DNA of 64,000 nucleotides, taken from the NCBI RefSeq assembly GCF_900169365.1, contig NZ_FXZH01000016.1, positions 50,656 to 114,655 on the forward strand. The letters are read 5' to 3'. Source of the DNA: Brevibacterium sp. 239c (GTDB lineage Bacteria; Actinomycetota; Actinomycetes; Actinomycetales; Brevibacteriaceae). Both the position numbers and the translations under genes were made by a program. The notes under the pieces were generated by a model. That model was not told where the DNA came from. It saw only the letters and a list, made by a program, of their open reading frames with translations, and did no database searches. Of this stretch, positions 33,833 to 41,650 are shown piece by piece. The stretch's first letter is position 1. Each line of letters begins with the position of its first letter.

Positions 33833-35146
33833 TCAAGCGTCGCCGCCGGTCAGGGCATAGGCCTCATCAACCGGAGCTTCGTCGATGTGACCGTCGACCC
33901 GTCGAAGAGCTTTCCAGCCGATCGCGATGACGACCACAGACAGGATCACTACGGCGGTGCCGAAGAAGTACGGTGCGCCGGTACCGATCGACTCCGAGAC
34001 GACACCGGCCACAATCGGGGCCACGGCACCGCCGATGAAGCGCACTCCGGAGTATGTCCCTGAGGCCACAGGGCGAGGCAGGTCGCTGACCTCCATCGCC
34101 GATTCGGTGAAGACGGTGTTGAGCACGCCCAGGATCAGTCCGGCCACGATGACGCTGACGATGATGCCGGTGAACGACTCGACGAGGAAGCCCATCACGG
34201 CCAGCAGCACCGCGAGTGCTATGAGGGAGACGACGAGGCTGCGACGACGTCCCAGTCGCTTGGTCAGAAGCGGTGCCCCGAAGACCGAGGTGATGGCCAC
34301 GCACATTCCCCAACCGAAGAACACGTAGCCGAGGCCCATGGCCCCGAAGTCTTCGATGCCGGCCTTCGCTGCGGCTGCTTCAACTGGGAAGGGGCTGTAG
34401 GCCAGCAGAATGAAGAAGCCGAAGTTGTACAGCAGCGCGGCAATTCCGAGCACGAGAACACCGGGGCGAGCTAAGGCACGGAAGGTGGCGCTGAGCTTGA
34501 TCGGCTCGGGCGAGGTCTTCACGCTGCCACTGCCCGACTTCCCGCCGGGCAACAGGATCACAATCGCGATGAAGCCGATGGCCATAAGGACCGCGGTGCC
34601 GAAGAACGGTCCGCGCCAGGAGATTCCGCCCAGCAGGCCGCCCAACAGCGGGCCGGTCGCGATTCCGATGCCCAGGGCCGCCTCGTAGAGGATGATCGCT
34701 TTGTCGGCACCGCCGGAAGCTGCACCGACGATGGTCGAGAGCGCGGTGGAGATGAAGAGGGCATTGCCCAGCCCCCAACCGGCACGGAAGCCGATGATCT
34801 GATCGACGCTGCTGGAGAACCCGGCCAGGGCAGAGAATGCAACGATGAGGATGAGGCCGATGAGCAGCGTGGTCTTCGCACCGATCCGTGAGGACACGAA
34901 GCTAGTGAAGAACATCATGCCGCCAGTGATGAACAGGTAACTGGTGAACAGCAGCATCGACTGCGACGGAGATGCGTGGAGATCGGCGGAGATCGCGGGC
35001 AGAATCGGGTCAACCAAACCGATGCCCATAAACGCGATGACCGCAGCGAACGCGACCGCCCACACTGCTCGCGGTTGACGCAGAATAGATGCTTCCGCAC
35101 CCTCCCCGTCATTCTTCTGTACTTCGCTACCTGGTGACACACTCAT
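33833..35146 (-). CDS. MFS drug-type efflux transporter
   Basis: 437 residues from the ATG at 35146 (GGGAAGAG upstream). About 12 to 14 transmembrane helices. A drug:proton antiporter pattern is seen: VDPILPAISADL after helix 1, SSRIGAKTTLLIG as the helix 2-3 loop, and GWGLGNALFISTALS in helix 4. A MarR-family gene lies just upstream in the same direction, so expression is probably relieved by a substrate sensed by that regulator. Substrate unknown. Confidence 0.85.
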   Translation of the reverse strand: MSVSPGSEVQKNDGEGAEASILRQPRAVWAVAFAAVIAFMGIGLVDPILPAISADLHASPSQSMLLFTSYLFITGGMMFFTSFVSSRIGAKTTLLIGLILIVAFSALAGFSSSVDQIIGFRAGWGLGNALFISTALSTIVGAASGGADKAIILYEAALGIGIATGPLLGGLLGGISWRGPFFGTAVLMAIGFIAIVILLPGGKSGSGSVKTSPEPIKLSATFRALARPGVLVLGIAALLYNFGFFILLAYSPFPVEAAAAKAGIEDFGAMGLGYVFFGWGMCVAITSVFGAPLLTKRLGRRRSLVVSLIALAVLLAVMGFLVESFTGIIVSVIVAGLILGVLNTVFTESAMEVSDLPRPVASGTYSGVRFIGGAVAPIVAGVVSESIGTGAPYFFGTAVVILSVVVIAIGWKALRRVDGHIDEAPVDEAYALTGGDA

Positions 35147-35260
35147 AGCTCTTCCCGCGCATCCTTTCGTCGGTCTGTTGTGATCTGTTGTCGTTGGTCT
35201 GATGCGATCGGCCTGATGTGATCGTCGGCTCGACGTCATTGCCGCCGAGGTGGTTCGACG

Positions 35261-35737
35261 TCACCCGGCCTGCGTCTCGCCCTGCCCGACCTCCTCGGCA
35301 TCCACCGGATGCTGTTCCTGCAGGTACTGTGAGACGAGCCCCAACGCCCGATGGACGCTGAGCCGATCGTCGGGAGTCAGCGCCTCGAAGTAGGGCTCCA
35401 TCCGTTCGGCCAGAACGGTGCGGTTCTCTGCCAACCTCGCACGGCCGTCCTCGGTCAGGGAGAACTGTGATGCCCTCTTGTCATTGGGGCTGGTTTCGCG
35501 CAGAACGTAACCTGCCTCTTCGAGACGAGCCAGAACCTTCGTCGCCGCGGGCTGGGAGCACAGGTACCCCTGCGCGAAATGTCCCACCCGGACGGGCTGG
35601 TACTGCTCAACCACGCCAAGAGCGCGCAGTGTGACAAGCTCACTTTCGTTGCCGATCACTCGCCTCATTGCCCTGGTCAGGCGCGAGGAGACGACGACAA
35701 GGCCAGTGACGAGTTCCGCCGAATCAACATCATCCAT
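35261..35737 (-). CDS. MarR-family transcriptional regulator
   Basis: 158 residues with a MarR winged helix: VGHFAQGYLCSQPAATKVLARLEEAGYV, then the wing with SPNDKRASQFSLTEDGRARL. The ATG at 35737 has TATAAC only a few bases upstream, so the transcript is probably leaderless. A palindrome covers the start. It most likely controls itself and the MFS exporter downstream. Confidence 0.87.
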   Translation of the reverse strand: MDDVDSAELVTGLVVVSSRLTRAMRRVIGNESELVTLRALGVVEQYQPVRVGHFAQGYLCSQPAATKVLARLEEAGYVLRETSPNDKRASQFSLTEDGRARLAENRTVLAERMEPYFEALTPDDRLSVHRALGLVSQYLQEQHPVDAEEVGQGETQAG

Positions 35738-35748
35738 AACTTAGTTAT
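35736..35748. promoter_or_regulatory. Palindrome over the marR start/-10 region
   Basis: ATAACTTAGTTAT is a 13-bp palindrome with 6-bp arms. On the minus strand it overlaps the likely -10 (TATAAC) and touches the start codon. It is a good autoregulatory site. Confidence 0.55.
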
Positions 35749-35931
35749 ATACCCTAGCTATGCATCATCGCAAGAACTGCCCCGCTTCAACGACGCCGCA
35801 GCCAACATCACCCCCACCCGCACTCCTGCCCACTCGCACCCCCGCCCAGCAGGACTGCGGCAGGGCACTCGCGCTTCTCATGTGATGGACGTCATGGCTG
35901 CCTCGGCGAGGGGCGTGCTAATCTGTGGTCA

Positions 35932-36055
35932 CATGTTCCGGGGACGGTGAAAATCCGTACCGGCGGTGATAGTCCGCGAGCCGACTGCATTCGTGCAGGT
36001 GGTTGACTTGGTGAAATTCCAAGACCGACAGTCAGAGTCTGGATGGGAGGAGCAT
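35932..36055 (+). promoter_or_regulatory. FMN riboswitch (RFN element)
   Basis: All conserved RFN segments are visible in order: GGGGACGGTGAAAATCCG, ACCGGCGGTGATAGTCCGCGAG, a variable arm (GACTGCATTCGTGCAGGT), then TTGGTGAAATTCCAAGACCGACAGT and AGTCTGGATGGGAGGAGCAT. The P1 helix pairs ATGTTCC at the start with GGAGCAT at the end. It lies upstream of ribD and is followed by a terminator hairpin at 36143-36171. FMN binding should shut off the riboflavin operon. Confidence 0.96.
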
Positions 36056-36142
36056 GGCGACTGCGGTCGCTGTGATTCGGTGCATCCCAATGCGCTGTCG
36101 CACACGTTCGCACGCCCTGATAGTTGCACCCGCAATATCCTC

Positions 36143-36171
36143 CCTCCCGGCATCGGCTCGGGAGGTTTTTT
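36143..36171 (+). terminator. Riboswitch-controlled terminator that also holds the ribD ribosome site
   Basis: Stem CCTCCCG/CGGGAGG (7 bp, 9-base loop) followed by six T. The 3' arm contains GGAGG, which is the Shine-Dalgarno of ribD seven bases before its ATG at 36173. The same hairpin could therefore end transcription and hide the ribosome site. Confidence 0.85.
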
Positions 36172-36172
36172 C

Positions 36173-37264
36173 ATGCACGCGGGGTTCACCGATCTCGAAA
36201 TGACCGCGATGTCCGCTGCCCTGCAGGCTGCGCGAAACGGTCACCGGGGCGCGAATCCGCTGGTGGGCGCCGCGATCCTGACGAAAGACTCGCAGATCGT
36301 CGTCGGCCATCATGCCGGTGCGGGCAGTCCCCACGCCGAGGTGGACGCCATCACCACAGCCATCGACCGCGGCGTCGACCTCACCGCCTCCGCCCTGTTC
36401 GTGACCCTGGAACCGTGCAATCACCTCGGCCGAACCGGTCCGTGCACGCAGGCGATCATCGATGCCGGCATCCCCGACGTCGTCTTCGCACTCCCCGATT
36501 CCAACGGCGTCGCAGCCGGTGGTCAAGCCACCCTCGCCGAGGCGGGCATCCGGGTCCGCTCAGGCCTGGGCCACGACGAGTCGCTTGCGCTGAATACGCG
36601 GTGGCGAATTGCAGTGGATGCCGAGCGTCCGTTCGTCACAGCGAAGATCGCTCAGAGCCTCGACGGAAAGGTCGCCGCCGCAGACGGGACCAGCCAATGG
36701 ATCACCTCGGCGGTCTCACGAGATCACGCCCATCAGTTCCGGTCCCGGGTCGACGGCATCCTCGTCGGAACCGGCACCGCCCTCACTGACGATCCACGAC
36801 TCAATGCCAGAGGCCCCGGTGGTGAACCCTTGGAGTCACAGCCGGTGCCCATCGTGCTCGGGATGACTTCCCTGCCGCCGGAATCCTTCCTCGCACTCAA
36901 CCCCGACACCATTCACCTGCGCACTCGCGACATCACTGCAGCGCTGGGCGAACTGTATGCCCGCGGCATGCGCCACATCCTCGTCGAGGGTGGGCCCAGC
37001 GTGCTCGGCGCCTTCTTCGCCGCAGGAGCGGTTGACGAAATCTTCTGCTATCAGGCCCCCTTGCTGATTGGGCCGGGGAAGTCCAGTCTCTCGGGCTTGA
37101 GCACGTCCACGCTGAGCGAGGCAGTCGGCCTGATTCGTGACGAAACTGCCGAACCCGCCGTGACACAGCTGGGGCCCGACGTGCTGTTGCACTTCGTCAC
37201 AGGCTCGGGCCCCAGTCCCGGCTCGGGTTCACGTTCGGGCCCCACTGACAACTACACGATCTGA
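36173..37264 (+). CDS. ribD: Bifunctional riboflavin deaminase/reductase RibD
   Basis: 363 residues. The N-terminal deaminase domain has the zinc site HAEVDA and PCNHLGRTGPC; the C-terminal reductase domain begins near RPFVTAKIAQSLDGKVAAADG and ends with the EGGPSVLGAFF stretch. It converts the pyrimidine product of GTP cyclohydrolase II in two steps, deamination then NADPH reduction. It is the first gene of the operon, with GGAGG seven bases upstream inside the terminator stem. The last 20 residues are Ser/Gly/Pro-rich and probably loose. Confidence 0.95.
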   Translation: MHAGFTDLEMTAMSAALQAARNGHRGANPLVGAAILTKDSQIVVGHHAGAGSPHAEVDAITTAIDRGVDLTASALFVTLEPCNHLGRTGPCTQAIIDAGIPDVVFALPDSNGVAAGGQATLAEAGIRVRSGLGHDESLALNTRWRIAVDAERPFVTAKIAQSLDGKVAAADGTSQWITSAVSRDHAHQFRSRVDGILVGTGTALTDDPRLNARGPGGEPLESQPVPIVLGMTSLPPESFLALNPDTIHLRTRDITAALGELYARGMRHILVEGGPSVLGAFFAAGAVDEIFCYQAPLLIGPGKSSLSGLSTSTLSEAVGLIRDETAEPAVTQLGPDVLLHFVTGSGPSPGSGSRSGPTDNYTI

Positions 37265-37305
37265 CTCGTCTCCTATTTACCATCGAATACCCACTCGGAG
37301 GGCAT

Positions 37306-38043
37306 ATGTTCACCGGCATCATCGAAGAGCTCGGCACTGTCGCAGCCATCGACCATTTGGACGACTCGGCCGTCATCACCATCGACGCCAAGGGCCTCGT
37401 CCACGACCTCGGTCTCGGCGGATCGCTTGCAGTCAACGGCGTGTGCCTGACTTCGGTCAGGGACGAATCCTCCTCGCCGCCGGGTGCCCCCACCGCCGAG
37501 GTGCAAGGACCCTTCACCGCCGAAGTGATGGGTGAGACCCTGCGTCTGACCGGATTGGGAGCCTTGCGCACCGGGGACCGGGTCAACCTGGAACGGTGCA
37601 CGCCCGCCTCGGGGCGCTTCGATGGTCATGTGGTGCAGGGACACGTTGACGGCTGCGGTGAGCTGCTGAGCCGAGACGACTATGACCAGTGGTCGACCCT
37701 GCGCATCGGCATCCCGAATCCGCTGGCCCCCTACACCGCCAGCAAGGGTTCCATCGCCCTCAACGGCGTTTCCCTGACGCTGACCGCTGTGTCCGAACCC
37801 TCCGAGACCAGCGCCTGGGTCGAGGTCGGGCTCATCCCGGCCACCCTGAGCCACACCACGTTCGGCAAGCTGGCCCCCGGCGATCCAGTCAACGTCGAGG
37901 TGGACGTGCTCGCGAAGTACACCGCCCGTCTACTCTCCTTCCCTGCGGAGACCACCGCTGCGGAGCCTGCCACCTCCGCGGAGACGACCACGCTCTTCAA
38001 CTCAACCGACAGCAGCACTCGACAAGGAGCCGACAATGCCTGA
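37306..38043 (+). CDS. ribE: Riboflavin synthase alpha chain
   Basis: 245 residues starting MFTGIIEELGTV, the standard riboflavin synthase N-terminus. The two lumazine-binding repeats show SLAVNGVCLT and later SIALNGVSLTLT, with GHVDG in between. It dismutates two lumazines to riboflavin. The last 35 residues are Ala/Thr/Glu-rich, longer than usual. Its 3' end overlaps ribBA by 8 bp. Confidence 0.95.
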   Translation: MFTGIIEELGTVAAIDHLDDSAVITIDAKGLVHDLGLGGSLAVNGVCLTSVRDESSSPPGAPTAEVQGPFTAEVMGETLRLTGLGALRTGDRVNLERCTPASGRFDGHVVQGHVDGCGELLSRDDYDQWSTLRIGIPNPLAPYTASKGSIALNGVSLTLTAVSEPSETSAWVEVGLIPATLSHTTFGKLAPGDPVNVEVDVLAKYTARLLSFPAETTAAEPATSAETTTLFNSTDSSTRQGADNA

Positions 38044-39487
38044 GACCAACCCCACCGATCCACGGCTCGACTCGACTGAGGCGATTGCCGGTTCCGACTC
38101 AACTGCAGCAAGTGCGCGGCTCGATCCGATCGAGGACGCGATTGCGGCATTCGCTGCGGGCCAACCCATCGTCGTCGTCGATGACGAAGACCGCGAAAAC
38201 GAAGGCGACCTCATCATGGCCGCCGAGTTCGCCGAGGCTTCGACCATGGGCTTCTTCGTCCGCTACACCTCCGGAGTCATCTGTGCCCCCATGGAGGCCG
38301 AGCGTGCCGCCGCGCTCGAGCTGCCGCCCATGGTCTCCACCAACGAAGACCCAAAGGGCACCGCGTACACAATCAGCTGCGATGCGGTCGGCGTGACGAC
38401 GGGCATCAGTGCCGCCGAACGTGCCCTGACCGGGCGCCACCTCGCCGCAGCGGTTCCCGACCCGGCCTCGATCACGCGCCCTGGACACGTGTTCCCGCTC
38501 ATCGCTAAGTCTGGTGGAGTCCGCGAGCGCCCCGGGCACACGGAGGCCGGAGTCGAGTTCGCTCGCCTCGCCGGTGCCACTCCTGTGGCCATGATCGGCG
38601 AGGTCGTCCACGACGACGGTTCGATGATGCGCTTCGACTCCCTCCGCGAGTTCGCCGATGCACATCAGCTCGTGATGGTCTCGATCGAAGGGCTCATCGA
38701 CTACCTGAACGAGTCGAATCACGAAGACGCTGTGGATGCCGCCGAACGGCCGGATGCCGAACTGACGGCCCACAGCTCGACGCAAGAGTCGGGCGCGAAC
38801 CCGCATGCGATCGAAGCCTCGGCGGAGGTTCCCCTGCCGACGAAGCACGGGAGCTTCAAGGCCCGCGCATTCACGATCGACGGACACGACCACCTCGGTG
38901 TGTTCTCCAGTGTCGACTCTGCCGCCATTGCTCATGAGCCAGTGGGTCGGGAGGCTTCACTGCGTGGGCCTGCTCCTCTGGTGCGAGTACATTCGGAGTG
39001 CCTGACCGGGGACGTCTTCGGATCCCACCGCTGCGACTGCGGAGAGCAGCTTGATCTGGCGATGCACCAAATCTCCGACGAGGGTGGTGCCGTGATCTAC
39101 CTGACCGGTCACGAGGGCCGCGGAATCGGGCTGAGCAACAAACTCCGCGCCTACGCCCTGCAGGATCAGGGCCTGGACACGGTCGATGCGAACCGTGAAC
39201 TCGGCTTCCACGACGATGACCGTGACTACCGTGCGGCCGCGGAGATCCTGGCCTCGATCGGCCTGACTCGCATCCGTCTGCTGACGAACAACCCGGACAA
39301 GACCCGGGCGCTCGAAGCACTGGGAATCACGATCGAGGCCGTCGTTTCGCTTGAGATCCCAGCGCGGCCGGAGAACTCGAACTACCTGAACACCAAGCGC
39401 GAGCGCATGCACCACACGCTGACCCTGCCCTCGGTGGTCGGCAGCGCCACAGCCTCGGCGACCATCGCTGAGAAGCACCACTGCTGA
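38036..39487 (+). CDS. ribBA: Bifunctional DHBP synthase/GTP cyclohydrolase II
   Basis: 483 residues. The N-terminal DHBP synthase domain has DDEDRENEGDL, TSGVICAPM and PGHTEAGVEFARLAG. The C-terminal cyclohydrolase II domain has the zinc site C-x10-C-x-C around ECLTGDVFGSHRCDCGEQL and GHEGRGIGLSNKL. It makes both starting branches of the pathway, from ribulose 5-phosphate and GTP. About 25 extra residues precede the first domain and a variable linker joins the two. Confidence 0.95.
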   Translation: MPETNPTDPRLDSTEAIAGSDSTAASARLDPIEDAIAAFAAGQPIVVVDDEDRENEGDLIMAAEFAEASTMGFFVRYTSGVICAPMEAERAAALELPPMVSTNEDPKGTAYTISCDAVGVTTGISAAERALTGRHLAAAVPDPASITRPGHVFPLIAKSGGVRERPGHTEAGVEFARLAGATPVAMIGEVVHDDGSMMRFDSLREFADAHQLVMVSIEGLIDYLNESNHEDAVDAAERPDAELTAHSSTQESGANPHAIEASAEVPLPTKHGSFKARAFTIDGHDHLGVFSSVDSAAIAHEPVGREASLRGPAPLVRVHSECLTGDVFGSHRCDCGEQLDLAMHQISDEGGAVIYLTGHEGRGIGLSNKLRAYALQDQGLDTVDANRELGFHDDDRDYRAAAEILASIGLTRIRLLTNNPDKTRALEALGITIEAVVSLEIPARPENSNYLNTKRERMHHTLTLPSVVGSATASATIAEKHHC

Positions 39488-39563
39488 TCAGGCACTTCAA
39501 CTGATTCGCACTCATCAGCACTGACTACTCCGGCCATCACGGCCGGCACGAAAGGACAATCCC

Positions 39564-40034
39564 ATGGCACACTCCGGAGCACCCGAGCTCACCGTCTCTG
39601 CGGCCGATACTCGAGTCGCAATCATCGCAGCATCCTGGCACACACAGATCATGGACGGTCTGGTCGACGGAGCCCAGCGGGCGGCCGCCGAAGCCGGCGC
39701 CCAGGCCACCCTGGTGCGGGTCCCAGGAAGCTTCGAGCTGCCCATCGCTGCGGCACGCCTGGCACCACACTTCGACGCGGTCGTCGCCCTTGGCGTCGTC
39801 GTCCGTGGCGGCACCCCGCACTTCGACTATGTCTGCCAGGCCGCCACCGATGGCCTCAATCGCGTGGCCATCGACACCCGCAAACCGGTCGGATTCGGAG
39901 TGCTGACCTGCGACAACGAGCAACAGGGACTCGACCGTGCCGGTCTCGAGGGGTCGCAGGAAGACAAGGGTCACGAAGCCATGACCGCCGCACTAGTCAC
40001 CGCGCAGGCCCTCGCGGAGTATCCGATCGTGTGA
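39564..40034 (+). CDS. ribH: 6,7-dimethyl-8-ribityllumazine synthase
   Basis: 156 residues with the lumazine synthase pattern: [34 protein letters not shown] and [12 protein letters not shown]. It is the last gene of the operon, making the substrate of RibE; the enzyme usually forms a 60-subunit shell or pentamers. GAAAGGA precedes the ATG. A 26-bp perfect hairpin follows 82 bp after the stop. Confidence 0.95.
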   Translation: MAHSGAPELTVSAADTRVAIIAASWHTQIMDGLVDGAQRAAAEAGAQATLVRVPGSFELPIAAARLAPHFDAVVALGVVVRGGTPHFDYVCQAATDGLNRVAIDTRKPVGFGVLTCDNEQQGLDRAGLEGSQEDKGHEAMTAALVTAQALAEYPIV

Positions 40035-40115
40035 GCAATGAAGCGGCCGATCGCCACGGCGAACGTGAGCGCGGCTAGTCAGACCGCAGTAGGCGTGACA
40101 GGGGCTTCCTGCGCC

Positions 40116-40175
40116 AACGGTTGGTAAGTTCGTCGCGATCCTAAGCTCGGGATCGCGACGAACTTACCAACCGTT
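40116..40175. repeat. Repeated hairpin element, copy 1
   Basis: Perfect 26-bp arms (40116-40141 and 40150-40175) around an 8-base loop; the outer part reads AACGGTTGGTAAGTTCGTC. Almost the same hairpin occurs at 41481-41542 and a diverged one at 58520-58581. It may also end the rib operon transcript. Confidence 0.9.
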
Positions 40176-40491
40176 TCAGCAAGAGTCCGCAGATATGTCG
40201 GGATTCCGCTTCGCCGGAACTGCGAAAGTCGACTCATGCGCTTTGCAGTGTGGATGGCCCCGAGCTTCGGAACATTCTGAGACTAAGAAATTCGCGCTGG
40301 GGCCGCGAACAACAAAAACGATCACGGGAATACCGCTCAGGGTCAGCGGAAATCGCCGCTCGAGCCGAGTGCGAATCTGTCCACAGCTGGACCTGACTTG
40401 GACGTAATTCCCCTGGGGATGCCGGGTCGCTATCCCCAACGCTCCCGAGTCACTTGGAAAGTGTGCCGCTGGCCGCCCGATACTGATCAGC
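40176..40491. other. Gap without a supported gene
   Basis: 316 bp between the first hairpin copy and the DUF559-like gene. An open frame on the minus strand overlaps the start of that gene but has no family resemblance or ribosome site. I see no promoter motif that I would defend. Confidence 0.4.
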
Positions 40492-41430
40492 ATGTCGTAT
40501 TGGCACTCGAAACCGATGACGTTCAGGCAGATGCCGACCCCATTCACCCGCGCCGATCTGGCCGCTCGGAAGATCACTTCGTATGCGCTGCAGCATGATC
40601 CGCGCTATATCCAGATGGTCCATGGCGTTTGGATCGACAGAACCGAGGACATCATGGCTCCCACACCGGTTTGGGCAGGAGCCGAGTGGCAGAGAGTTGC
40701 GACGCAGCTACGAGGCTTTCGTCTGCGACGCCCCGACGTGGCCGGCACATTCTGGACCGCGGCTCGCCTCTATGGCTTGCCAGTGCCGAATCGAATCCGG
40801 GACCAGGATCTACACGTTGCCGGAGACACGGCCTGCACCCGAGTCAATATGCGGCAGGTCGTTCTTCATCGACATCGTCAGCTCAAGCAGATCGACTTCT
40901 TCGACCTGCAATTGGTCACGGTTCCACACCTTCTCCTCGAACTCGGCTCTCACCTCAGTCTGCTCGAGCTCGTGCAATTCGGCGATGCAGCGGTGTCGAA
41001 GCGATTCGGAGGTCCGAAGACCACTCTCGCGTCGCTCCAGACAGAACTCGCCACTCGGCGACAGGTCCGCAGCCGTCGAAAGATAGCAAAGGCGTTCTCA
41101 CTCATCCGCCTCACCGTTGACTCGCCTCGAGAGACCTGGCTGCGGCTGTGGCTCATCGGCAACGGCTTCCCCGAACCGGTTGTTCACCCACAAGTTCGCT
41201 GCCACCTCAAGAATGTGATCCTGCAACCCGATTTGGGGTACCCGGAGTTGAAGCTGGCGATCGAATATGAGGGAGACCACCATCGGTCGTCAGCAGGTCA
41301 GTTCAACACTGACATCGAACGGCACCAACTTCTGGAAGCTGAGGGATGGACCATCCTCCGAGTCACGAAGAGAACAGATATGAACACATTCGGGAAACTC
41401 CTCGCCGCTCACCTGAACAACCCAGTCTGA
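40492..41430 (+). CDS. DUF559/AbiEi-like protein with Vsr-type endonuclease-fold C-terminus
   Basis: 312 residues. The C-terminal region, from about residue 240, has LQPDLGYPELKLAIEYEGDHHR followed later by RHQLLEAEGWTILRVTKRT. This is the D-x(n)-E-x-(D/H) core of the DUF559/Vsr endonuclease-like fold. The N-terminal region resembles actinobacterial proteins annotated as AbiEi antitoxin-like. The start is uncertain (40492, or 40531 in frame). It is bracketed by two near-identical hairpins. Function unknown; many copies of such genes occur in actinobacterial genomes. Confidence 0.75.
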   Translation: MSYWHSKPMTFRQMPTPFTRADLAARKITSYALQHDPRYIQMVHGVWIDRTEDIMAPTPVWAGAEWQRVATQLRGFRLRRPDVAGTFWTAARLYGLPVPNRIRDQDLHVAGDTACTRVNMRQVVLHRHRQLKQIDFFDLQLVTVPHLLLELGSHLSLLELVQFGDAAVSKRFGGPKTTLASLQTELATRRQVRSRRKIAKAFSLIRLTVDSPRETWLRLWLIGNGFPEPVVHPQVRCHLKNVILQPDLGYPELKLAIEYEGDHHRSSAGQFNTDIERHQLLEAEGWTILRVTKRTDMNTFGKLLAAHLNNPV

Positions 41431-41480
41431 ACCGGCAACCAGCGACAGCAGACTCTGCAACCTACAGCTCGCGAAACAGC

Positions 41481-41542
41481 AAACGGTTGGTAAGTTCGTC
41501 TCGATCCCGAAGCAAGGATCAAGACGAACTTACCAACCGTTT
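41481..41542. repeat. Repeated hairpin element, copy 2
   Basis: 27-bp arms with one mismatch around an 8-base loop. The outer 20 bases of each arm are the same as in copy 1. It lies between the convergent DUF559-like and pyruvate oxidase genes. The rest of the 41431-41650 gap is GC-rich without a gene. Confidence 0.9.
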
Positions 41543-41650
41543 GGCCGTAGAGCGGTTCTACCTCGTTCGCGGCTGTTCGACCGCGGCTGCCCTCCCGCGA
41601 GGGCGGCTGCTCTCAGGTTCAGGTGCGCCGCCTGCCGCGAACGCGCAACC

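Noticed and set aside
40176..40577. Minus-strand open frame of 133 codons before the DUF559-like gene
   Set aside because: Overlaps that gene's start, has no ribosome site and no recognisable family.
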